Part shown: piece by piece, positions 1 to 5,251 of the stretch
Position numbering within the stretch: position 1 is the stretch's first letter
Layout of the letters: each line of letters begins with the position of its first letter
From: Candidatus Nanopelagicaceae bacterium
GTDB taxonomy: Bacteria > Actinomycetota > Actinomycetes > Nanopelagicales > Nanopelagicaceae
Direction: 5' to 3'
Assembly (NCBI GenBank): GCA_947440735.1
Contig: CANESA010000021.1
Span: forward strand, 1-7,634
DNA length: 7,634 nucleotides
Notes under the pieces: model-generated
What the model was told of the DNA's origin: nothing
Database searches by the model: none
Seen by the model: the letters and a program-made list of their open reading frames with translations, nothing else
Translations under genes and position numbers: made by a program

Positions 1-188
1 CCGGGCAGAACTTCAATCGCTGCACTGGTTAATCCGAGACGTGATGAAATCTTTCCAGCTCCAGCTCTGTCCTGCGAAGTGAAAATTAATCCGCCACGTC
101 CGCGTTGTTGGTGGTTATGGGCAGTCTGCAGAGCAAGCGTTGACTTCCCGCTATCCATAGTTCCGCAGTAGTAAATCAATTCAGCCAT
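1..188 (-). CDS. tdk: Thymidine kinase, N-terminal part (cut by window edge)
   Basis: Thymidine kinase phosphorylates thymidine to dTMP with ATP in the cytoplasmic pyrimidine salvage pathway. The frame starts with ATG at 188 and reads MAELIYYCGTMDSGKSTLAL, which contains the P-loop GTMDSGKST (residues 9-17). It continues through an RGRGGLIFTSQDRAG segment (about residues 29-43) typical of actinobacterial type II (TK1-like) thymidine kinases. Only about 62 residues are inside the window, so the catalytic glutamate, lasso and zinc ligands cannot be seen. An AGGA ribosome-binding motif sits 8 nt upstream of the ATG. The gene lies 37 nt downstream of the apt stop on the same strand, so the two salvage genes are probably co-transcribed. 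The identification rests on the P-loop context and the start of the family-specific N-terminus. Confidence 0.88.
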   Translation of the reverse strand, partial: MAELIYYCGTMDSGKSTLALQTAHNHQQRGRGGLIFTSQDRAGAGKISSRLGLTSAAIEVLP

Positions 189-225
189 GGCGCAGATCCT
201 GCCACAAAGATGGCAAAGAAGTGAC

Positions 226-753
226 CTATCCGCTTATCAGGGCGTGAACCGAAACCTCCGGTGAGTGTTGGGCGATGCGTAAGCGGCCACCCAAGAAGGT
301 AATCTCGCTGAGCACTGCGATATCGGTCACGATTCCACCGGCTTGTTTTACAAGTTCGATTGCTGCTACCAGCGTTCCGCCAGTAGCCAATACATCATCG
401 ACGAGTAGGACTTTCGAACCTGGCTGAAAGGCATCGGTGTGAATCTCAATTTCATCGACTCCATATTCAAGGCCGTACTGCTTAGAGTAAGTCGAGAATG
501 GAAGTTTCCCCTTTTTTCTAATTGGCACAAATCCACAGTTCTTAGCAACAGCAATCGCACTGGCGAAGATAAAGCCGCGCGCTTCAATTCCTGCGACGAC
601 TGAGCTTTCAGGATCCACTTTCGCGAGTGCTCGCACAACGACATTGAAAGCCTCGGGGTTACTCAGTACCGGAGTAATGTCTTGAAAGAGAACTCCTGGT
701 TGTGGATAGTCAGGAATAGTTCGAATCAGAGACAGGGCTTGTTCTACATTCAC
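226..753 (-). CDS. apt: Adenine phosphoribosyltransferase
   Basis: Apt converts adenine and PRPP to AMP and pyrophosphate in cytoplasmic purine salvage. The protein is about 175 aa, normal for the family. Visible signatures are DYPQPGVLFQDITP near the N-terminus, GIEARGFIF near residues 57-65, RKKGKLPF, YGLEYG, and the PRPP-binding loop VLLVDDVLATGGTL with its Asp pair near residues 119-120. I chose the GTG at 753 because a strong AGAGGTG ribosome-binding motif (760-766) has its GAGG core 8 nt upstream of it. The in-frame ATG at 759 has almost no spacing to that motif and would add two residues. A longer reading frame from 804 runs into the tRNA gene and is not credible. The tRNA-Leu gene ends 24 nt upstream on the same strand and tdk follows 37 nt downstream, suggesting one transcript. 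Function is confident; the start is less so. Confidence 0.94.
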   Translation of the reverse strand: MNVEQALSLIRTIPDYPQPGVLFQDITPVLSNPEAFNVVVRALAKVDPESSVVAGIEARGFIFASAIAVAKNCGFVPIRKKGKLPFSTYSKQYGLEYGVDEIEIHTDAFQPGSKVLLVDDVLATGGTLVAAIELVKQAGGIVTDIAVLSEITFLGGRLRIAQHSPEVSVHALISG

Positions 754-759
754 CTGCAT

Positions 760-766
760 CACCTCT
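760..766 (-). promoter_or_regulatory. Ribosome-binding site deciding the apt start
   Basis: On the minus strand the sequence AGAGGTG overlaps the ATG-containing string GAGGTGATGCAGGTG. Its GAGG core is 8 nt from GTG (753) but only 2 nt from ATG (759), so spacing favours the GTG. The motif begins only 11 nt from the 3' end of the tRNA-Leu gene. Confidence 0.55.
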
Positions 767-777
767 GTCTTTGTGCG

Positions 778-861
778 TGTCCGGGAAGGGAGTTGAACCC
801 TCAAGCCCTTGCGGGCACTAACACCTCAAGCTAGCGCGTCTGCCAATTCCGCCACCCGGAC
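778..861 (-). tRNA. tRNA-Leu, anticodon GAG
   Basis: The minus strand folds into a complete class II tRNA of 84 nt. The acceptor stem GTCCGGG (861-855) pairs with CCCGGAC (785-779), with discriminator A at 778. The D arm holds the usual GAATTGGCAGA segment. The anticodon stem CTAGC/GTTAG encloses the loop TTGAGGT, giving anticodon GAG at 827-825, which reads leucine codons CUC and CUU. A long variable arm (GCCCGCAAGGGC) confirms a leucine-type class II tRNA, and the T arm has loop TTCAACT. CCA is not encoded (the next bases are CGC), so it must be added after processing. No convincing -35/-10 pair was found upstream. The gene is followed at once by the apt ribosome-binding site on the same strand. 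Confidence 0.96.
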
Positions 862-892
862 CAGTATAAATACCTTGACCGTAGATAACCCC

Positions 893-928
893 TCGAAGTC
901 TTTCGACTCTCTAGGCTGATCAAGAGAG
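893..928. repeat. Two back-to-back short inverted repeats between tRNA-Leu and the M20 peptidase gene
   Basis: Within the 148-nt gap (862-1009), TCGAA (893-897) pairs with TTCGA (902-906) around a 4-nt loop. Immediately after it, CTCTCT (907-912) pairs with AGAGAG (923-928) around a 10-nt loop. A competing pairing, AGTC (897-900) with GACT (905-908), would break both. There is no T-run on either side, so neither strand looks like a classical intrinsic terminator. This may be leader structure of the peptidase mRNA, part of the tRNA promoter region, or chance. The rest of the gap shows only an isolated TTGACC (875-880) with no matching -10. Confidence 0.3.
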
Positions 929-1009
929 CACACGATATCAACCCCACGAGGCCAAGGCAAAGCGGAGAATTCCTATCGCACTCCAGCGCTCTTGGTGGAT
1001 ACTTATGAC

Positions 1010-2332
1010 ATGACGACTGATAAAAACGCCCTACGCGAAGAACTCGAAGCCGACACTATCCGTATCTGCCAAGAGTTAATTCGAATTCCAAGTGTCAACT
1101 TTGGCGAGGGCAGGGGAGATGAGAAGGCTGCGGCAGCATATGTGGTTGCTCAGTTAGCAGAAGTTGGAATTACATCCACAATATTTGAATCTGCTCCCAA
1201 TCGTTGCAACGTAATTGCGCAATTGGAAAGTACACATCCTGATCGTCCCGGACTTGTTGTTCATGGTCACCTTGATGTTGTTCCTGCGATAGCTGAAGAC
1301 TGGAGCGTTGATCCATTCGGTGGAATCCTCAAAGATGGTTTTATCTGGGGACGAGGCGCAGTCGATATGAAAAATATGGATGCCATGATCATCGCTGTTG
1401 TACGTCAGTGGGCCCGCGTTGGATACAAACCACCACGTCCCATCACTCTCGCATTTTTCGCAGATGAAGAAGCTGGCAGCAGCTATGGATCTAGGTGGAT
1501 GGTTGCAGAGCATCCTGAAGTATTTGCAGGGTGCACCGAAGCTATTTCAGAAGTGGGTGGTTTTTCGATCACGCTTCCTAATGCAAAACGTTTCTATTTT
1601 GTTGAGACTGCCGAAAAAGGAATTCACTGGATGAGATTGGTCGCTCAGGGCAGAGCGGGTCACGGCTCAGTGATCAACGAAGAGAATGCAATTACCGCGC
1701 TCACTGAAGCGGTTGCAAAGATTGGCCGCTATCAGTGGCCGCAGCGATACACCGCAACAGTCAAGCGTCTCTTTGAAACGGTCGCGAAGGCTTCAGGAAA
1801 ACCTTTTGATCTTAAAGACCTTCGCCCACTTCTTACTGAGTTTGGAAGTGCGTCCCGAATGATCGGGGCAACGTTGCAAAATACAGCCAATCCTTCGATG
1901 TTATCGGCGGGCTATAAAGAGAATGTGATTCCTGGAGAAGCCAGTGCTGTCGTTGATGGTCGCTTTCTTCCAGGTTTTGAAGATGAAATGAACGCAACGA
2001 TTCGTGAAATCGTTGGACCTGATATTCAGATCGAGACAATAGTTACAGATATCGCACTCGAAGTTCCTTTTGAGGGCGATCTTGTCGATGCAATGTGTGC
2101 TGCACTCATCAAACATGATGGTGATGGAATTCCAGTACCTTTCACAATGAGTGGCGGGACCGATAATAAAGCTCTCTCGAAGATCGGAATTATTGGTTAC
2201 GGATTTTCACCGTTAAAATTAGATCCAGATCTAGATTTTATGGCGCTCTTTCACGGAGTCGATGAGCGAGTACCAGTTGATGGCCTTCGCTTCGGTGTAA
2301 ATGTTCTTAAAGATTTCCTAGAAACCGCTTGA
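1010..2332 (+). CDS. M20 family zinc/cobalt metallopeptidase (dipeptidase/deacylase-like)
   Basis: This cytoplasmic amidohydrolase of the M20 family probably hydrolyses a dipeptide or N-acylated amino acid; the exact substrate cannot be read from sequence. Numbering from ATG 1010 (440 aa), the metal-site signatures are in order: GHLDVVP (His87, Asp89), GRGAVDMKN (bridging Asp119), ADEEAGS (general-base Glu153 and Glu154), SEVGG (Glu181) and a C-terminal FHGVDERVP (His415). The dimerisation-domain GHGS motif lies near His218. The set is complete, so the enzyme should be active. ATG 1010 has a GGTGGA ribosome-binding motif about 10 nt upstream; a TTG at 992 would add six residues but has no such motif. 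The gene overlaps the convergent aldo/keto reductase by 15 bp. From memory, a related M20 gene (annotated dapE2) also lies near mshC in Mycobacterium tuberculosis, but DapE activity is not supported here. Confidence 0.92.
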   Translation: MTTDKNALREELEADTIRICQELIRIPSVNFGEGRGDEKAAAAYVVAQLAEVGITSTIFESAPNRCNVIAQLESTHPDRPGLVVHGHLDVVPAIAEDWSVDPFGGILKDGFIWGRGAVDMKNMDAMIIAVVRQWARVGYKPPRPITLAFFADEEAGSSYGSRWMVAEHPEVFAGCTEAISEVGGFSITLPNAKRFYFVETAEKGIHWMRLVAQGRAGHGSVINEENAITALTEAVAKIGRYQWPQRYTATVKRLFETVAKASGKPFDLKDLRPLLTEFGSASRMIGATLQNTANPSMLSAGYKENVIPGEASAVVDGRFLPGFEDEMNATIREIVGPDIQIETIVTDIALEVPFEGDLVDAMCAALIKHDGDGIPVPFTMSGGTDNKALSKIGIIGYGFSPLKLDPDLDFMALFHGVDERVPVDGLRFGVNVLKDFLETA

Positions 2333-3268
2333 TACCTCGTCGAGAGCTGTTCGTACAACATCCGGAAGAACTACCTCTTCAACGGTAAGTGCGCCACGTA
2401 GCTGAGCACCTGTGCGAGCACCAACGATCGCACTAGTCACTCCAGGTGCATCGCGCACCCAGGCAAGGGCTACTTCTAAGGGGGAGTAACCCAATCCTGA
2501 AGCTGCAGCGGCTACCGCTTCTACAACGCGGGCGGAGTCTCGATTGAGATAGGTGGAGATAAAGTTTGCAAAGTGAGGCGTTGCACCTCGTGAATCTGCT
2601 GGTATTGAATTTCTATATTTTCCGGTGAGTACACCGCGCCCAAGTGGAGACCAAGCAAGAATTCCAACACCAAGTTCAGTGGCGCAATCCAGAATCTCAT
2701 CTTCAATCGAACGATTGAGTAATGAGTACTCGCTTTGAATTGTGGCTATTGGAGCTTTAGCAGTATTAGCCTCTTGCAAAGTTATGGCCCGTGCGCTTTG
2801 CCAACCATTAAAATTGGAAATACCGACATATCGAGCCTTACCCGAGGTGTACGCAAAATCTAAGGCCGAGAGAGTGTCTTCGAGTGCAACATCCGCATCC
2901 CAAGAATGGATCTGCCACATATCTACATAATCAGTTCCTAAACGTGTCAGAGATTTCTCTAGCTCGCCGATCAAAAAGTGACGGGAATTATTCACCGTAC
3001 GGACTCCTTCGGGGAAGGAGATGCCGGCCTTGGTGGCAATCACAACATCTTCACGGTTGAAGAATGTTCCTACTAGTCCACCGATGACGCGTTCAGCATC
3101 GCCAGCGGCATAGCTAGCGGCGGTATCAATAAAATTTCCGCCAGCTTCGATGTACATGCGCATTTGTTCGGCCGCTTCGTGTGTATCGGTATCGCGGCCC
3201 CATGTCATCGTGCCTAGACCAAGGCGGGAAAGCTCAAGTCCACTCTTACCCGCACGTCTGATTTCCAT
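2318..3268 (-). CDS. Aldo/keto reductase family NAD(P)H-dependent oxidoreductase
   Basis: This predicted cytoplasmic TIM-barrel reductase of 316 aa acts on an unknown carbonyl substrate. From ATG 3268, the catalytic tetrad is visible: Asp48 in NFIDTAASY, Tyr53, Lys80 in VIATKAG and His121 in WQIHSWD. Cofactor-barrel motifs follow: GISNFNGWQ, IQSEYSLLNR, AWSPLGRGVLTGKYR and a C-terminal AIVGART nucleotide-binding segment. The layout resembles the YajO/Tas-like (AKR11/12-type) group. An in-frame GTG at 3277 would add three residues, but ATG 3268 sits 7 nt from a TAGGGT hexamer and 8 nt from AGGG, so it is preferred. The gene is divergent from the mshC operon across 50 bp and converges with the M20 gene. 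A role in detoxification of reactive aldehydes alongside mycothiol is possible but purely contextual. Confidence 0.93.
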   Translation of the reverse strand: MEIRRAGKSGLELSRLGLGTMTWGRDTDTHEAAEQMRMYIEAGGNFIDTAASYAAGDAERVIGGLVGTFFNREDVVIATKAGISFPEGVRTVNNSRHFLIGELEKSLTRLGTDYVDMWQIHSWDADVALEDTLSALDFAYTSGKARYVGISNFNGWQSARAITLQEANTAKAPIATIQSEYSLLNRSIEDEILDCATELGVGILAWSPLGRGVLTGKYRNSIPADSRGATPHFANFISTYLNRDSARVVEAVAAAASGLGYSPLEVALAWVRDAPGVTSAIVGARTGAQLRGALTVEEVVLPDVVRTALDEVSSGF

Positions 3269-3275
3269 GGAAGGC

Positions 3276-3281
3276 ACCCTA
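3276..3281 (-). promoter_or_regulatory. Candidate -10 element for a leaderless aldo/keto reductase transcript
   Basis: TAGGGT on the minus strand is separated by 7 nt from ATG 3268. This matches the TANNNT spacing seen for actinobacterial leaderless promoters. A perfect TTGACA lies upstream (3299-3294) but only 12 nt away, too close for a standard -35. The AGGG within this site could instead serve as a ribosome-binding site, so the two readings compete. Confidence 0.4.
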
Positions 3282-3306
3282 GCAAGCCAACAGTGTCAAA
3301 GGGCGT

Positions 3307-3312
3307 TAATCT
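3307..3312 (+). promoter_or_regulatory. Candidate -10 element of the phosphatase-DUF3090-SCO1664-mshC operon
   Basis: TAATCT is followed by exactly 6 nt and then ATG 3319. That would place the transcription start on or next to the A of the start codon (leaderless). No clear -35 was found. Only GGGA, one nt before the ATG, resembles a ribosome-binding site, and it is too close to work well, which supports leaderless initiation. Confidence 0.5.
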
Positions 3313-3318
3313 TGGGAA

Positions 3319-3987
3319 ATGGCACGAATCGTTCTACTGCGGCATGCACACTCTGTCGCCAATGAAAAGAATCTTTTGGCAGGCCGAACTGCAGGAATCT
3401 CATTAAGCAAAACTGGAAAAGAGCAAGCGAAGGATCTCATTTCTCGTCTTGGCACGATTCAATTCGATGAAGTAGCGATCAGTCCACTACAGCGTTGTCG
3501 CGAAACAATTGATCCGTGGCTCACTTCTACGGGAGCGAAGAGTCGAATTGTCGTCGATGAAAGCGTCTCAGAAGTTGATTACGGTAGCTGGAGTGGTAAA
3601 ACTCTCTCTTCGCTTCGTCGTAAGGCTCAGTGGAAGATAGTGCAGGATTTCCCGAGCCAGATGACGTTCCCTGAAGGAGAGTCTCTCCTAGAAATGCAGG
3701 GGAGAGCGTTATCGGGTTTCTATCGCTTAAATGCAGTCAAAGGTAAGGGTCCTCGTCTGCTCGTCAGCCATGGTGATGTCATCAAATCAATCGTGGCACA
3801 TTGTTTGGGAATGCATCTAGATCAATTTCAGCGTCTTGTGATCGAACCAGCATCGTTAACAATCATTGACACCGATTCTGGAACGAGCCGCCTCGTGCGT
3901 TTTAATGATGCGAAGGGTTTTCTTAGCTCTGAAAAATCTACCAATCAGTCAGCACTCGGGGGATCGACTGGAAATTCGAATAAATGA
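3319..3987 (+). CDS. Histidine phosphatase superfamily protein, MSMEG_4193-like (probable phosphomutase/phosphatase)
   Basis: This 222-aa cytoplasmic protein belongs to the phosphoglycerate-mutase-like fold, which transfers or removes phosphate through a phosphohistidine. Visible active-site elements are LLRHAHSVAN with the nucleophile His9 flanked by Arg8, the LAGRTAG loop, SPLQRCRET (Arg59), SEVDYGSWSG (acid candidate Glu85) and VSHGDVIK (second His151). The usual RHG is RHA here. The last ~20 residues are Ser/Asn/Gly-rich and probably disordered. The stop overlaps the next start as ATGA (3984-3987), implying coupled translation with the DUF3090 gene. It is the first gene of the four-gene unit ending in mshC. 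In Actinobacteria this subfamily recurs with DUF3090 and an SCO1664-type protein, and its substrate is not known to me. A role in inositol-phosphate chemistry is hypothesis only. Confidence 0.9.
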   Translation: MARIVLLRHAHSVANEKNLLAGRTAGISLSKTGKEQAKDLISRLGTIQFDEVAISPLQRCRETIDPWLTSTGAKSRIVVDESVSEVDYGSWSGKTLSSLRRKAQWKIVQDFPSQMTFPEGESLLEMQGRALSGFYRLNAVKGKGPRLLVSHGDVIKSIVAHCLGMHLDQFQRLVIEPASLTIIDTDSGTSRLVRFNDAKGFLSSEKSTNQSALGGSTGNSNK

Positions 3988-4520
3988 CTTCTCAGAAGTG
4001 GTCCTTTGATCAACCTGATCGTTTTATAGTGGGAACGATCGGTGCTCCAGGTGAGAGAGAATTTTATTTCCAGATTCGTCAGAAAAATATTCTTGTCTCA
4101 CTCGCTACCGAGAAGTCGCAGGCAACCGCCTTGGCTGAGAGAATTTCTACGATCATACGTGAGATCAAGAAGAGCGCACCGCTAAACGCTGTTAACCCTG
4201 GCCCCACCGATGACCAACCACTGGAGCTTCCTCTAGATAGTGAATTCGTAGTTGGAGCGATCGGGATTGCTTTCGATCCAGCTTTATTAGAGATTGAGAT
4301 TTCGTTTCGCGCAGATGATTCAGAGTCATTGAGTGATGAGGGTGACGACGAAGACTCTGGCCCAATGGTTGAAGTCCATTGTGATCTTTCAATGGCGTTA
4401 GCTTTCGCCCAGAGAACAATGGTCTTAGTCGCCGCCGGCCGTCCGCTCTGTCCATTCTGCATATCTCCGATTGATCCCAAGGGGCATCTCTGTCCTCGAG
4501 CAAACGGTTATCGACGATGA
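3984..4520 (+). CDS. DUF3090 family protein with C-terminal Cys/His cluster
   Basis: This 178-aa predicted cytoplasmic protein has no established function. The N-terminal part (residues ~8-40) has the family pattern FDQPDRFIVGTIGAPGEREF followed by YFQIRQ. The middle carries a strongly acidic Ser/Asp/Glu stretch (about residues 112-126). The C-terminus (about 153-178) holds CPFC, then DPKGHLCPRANGYRR, giving Cys156, Cys159, His168 and Cys170. This arrangement could bind zinc, though that is inferred from spacing only. No membrane segment or signal peptide is seen. It overlaps its neighbours at both ends by ATGA (3984-3987 and 4517-4520), so it is translated between the phosphatase and the SCO1664-type protein, probably in fixed proportion. 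It is the middle member of the recurrent actinobacterial trio. Confidence 0.9.
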   Translation: MTSQKWSFDQPDRFIVGTIGAPGEREFYFQIRQKNILVSLATEKSQATALAERISTIIREIKKSAPLNAVNPGPTDDQPLELPLDSEFVVGAIGIAFDPALLEIEISFRADDSESLSDEGDDEDSGPMVEVHCDLSMALAFAQRTMVLVAAGRPLCPFCISPIDPKGHLCPRANGYRR

Positions 4521-5242
4521 AGGAGCTCGAGAATTCTTGGGTAGAGAAAAGCATTGCTCACTTGAGCAGTGGTGAGTTAGAGATCACGGGCCGTCTCGTT
4601 GATGCCTCGAATGCAACGCTCTTCGGCGTGATGCATTACGAGGGTTCAACTCTAGAAGTGATTTACAAACCTGTAGCGGGGGAGAGACCGCTCTGGGATT
4701 TCCCCGATGGAACACTCGCTGATCGGGAGTACGCCGCTTTTCTCCTGAGTGACAGTACGGGATTGGATGTGGTTCCGCCAACAATTTTGCGTGAAGGTCC
4801 TGCGGGTCTCGGAATGGTTCAACGTTGGATAGATGTTGATGAGAAGATTGATCTAGGTTCTTACTTTTCCCAAGATAAGCAAGAGCTACGTCAGCTTGCT
4901 CTCTTTGATGCAATTATTAATAACACTGATCGCAAAATTGGTCATCTTCTTCCAGATCAAAATGGGCATCTATTTGCATGCGACCATGGTGTCACTTTCC
5001 ATGTCGACGATAAATTGCGGACAGTTTTATGGCAATGGGCTGGCGATGCTCTGTCAGAGGAGGAATTCGGAGTACTTGAGGAAACTATAACTTTCATCGA
5101 TTCTCACACTTCATCACTCAGTACACATCTGACCGAGGAGGAGATCGAGGCAACGCGTATGCGAATCTATAAACTCCGTTCTGGCGGGATCATGCCACTA
5201 CCAAGTGAAGATTGGCCGGCGATTCCATGGCCGGCATATTAG
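4517..5242 (+). CDS. SCO1664 family protein, PI3/4-kinase-like (HipA-like) fold
   Basis: This 241-aa predicted cytoplasmic protein shows the sparse signature of the phosphatidylinositol 3/4-kinase and HipA-like group. VIYKP supplies a nucleotide-binding Lys (Lys51), and the GERPLWDFPDGTLADREYAA block contains a likely partner Glu71. A catalytic-loop-like FDAIINNTDRKIGHLL carries Asp138, Arg139 and Lys140, and FACDHGVTFH has the metal-binding Asp156. The order and spacing suggest a working phosphotransferase, but its substrate is unknown and could be lipid, inositol, protein or small molecule. The start ATG overlaps the DUF3090 stop, and no good ribosome-binding site precedes it, consistent with coupled translation. 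It ends with a WPAIPWPAY tail. mshC begins 9 nt after the stop. Family assignment is firm; kinase activity is inferred. Confidence 0.9.
   Translation: MKELENSWVEKSIAHLSSGELEITGRLVDASNATLFGVMHYEGSTLEVIYKPVAGERPLWDFPDGTLADREYAAFLLSDSTGLDVVPPTILREGPAGLGMVQRWIDVDEKIDLGSYFSQDKQELRQLALFDAIINNTDRKIGHLLPDQNGHLFACDHGVTFHVDDKLRTVLWQWAGDALSEEEFGVLEETITFIDSHTSSLSTHLTEEEIEATRMRIYKLRSGGIMPLPSEDWPAIPWPAY
5213..5235 (+). repeat. Short direct repeat TGGCCGGC x2 at the end of the SCO1664-type gene
   Basis: TGGCCGGC occurs at 5213-5220 and 5228-5235, 15 nt apart and in frame. Each copy encodes Trp-Pro-Ala, giving a WPAIPWPA tail. Each copy contains the palindrome GCCGGC. It is most simply a protein-level repeat; a regulatory role before mshC is unproven. 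Confidence 0.5.
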
Positions 5243-5244
5243 GA
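5241..5244 (+). promoter_or_regulatory. Ribosome-binding site of mshC
   Basis: AGGA overlaps the last two bases of the preceding stop codon (TAG, 5240-5242) and lies 7 nt upstream of ATG 5252. This supports that start and shows that mshC, unlike the two genes before it, has its own good ribosome-binding site. Confidence 0.6.
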
Positions 5245-5251
5245 TTCTAAA

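Noticed and set aside
754..804. Longer apt reading frame beginning at 804
   Set aside because: Its first residues are encoded by the antisense-free 3' part of the tRNA-Leu gene itself, and a clear ribosome-binding site lies downstream at 760-766.
863..868. Perfect-looking TATACT (minus strand) as the tRNA-Leu -10 box
   Set aside because: It ends only one base before the mature tRNA 5' end, so transcription would begin inside the tRNA; no -35 lies at a suitable distance either.
875..903. TTGACC at 875-880 as a -35 element for the M20 gene
   Set aside because: No acceptable -10 occurs 16-18 nt downstream (the bases there read around GTCTTT).
992..1009. TTG start for the M20 peptidase
   Set aside because: No ribosome-binding motif at proper distance (the nearest GGAG is over 20 nt away), whereas ATG 1010 has GGTGGA about 10 nt upstream.
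1154..1513. 119-codon minus-strand open frame inside the M20 gene
   Set aside because: The opposite frame encodes a complete catalytic M20 domain; the frame has no recognisable family features or start signals.
4192..4554. Minus-strand open frames of 120 and 133 codons opposite DUF3090
   Set aside because: Low-complexity translations opposite a well-supported gene with coupled start and stop overlaps; treated as shadows.
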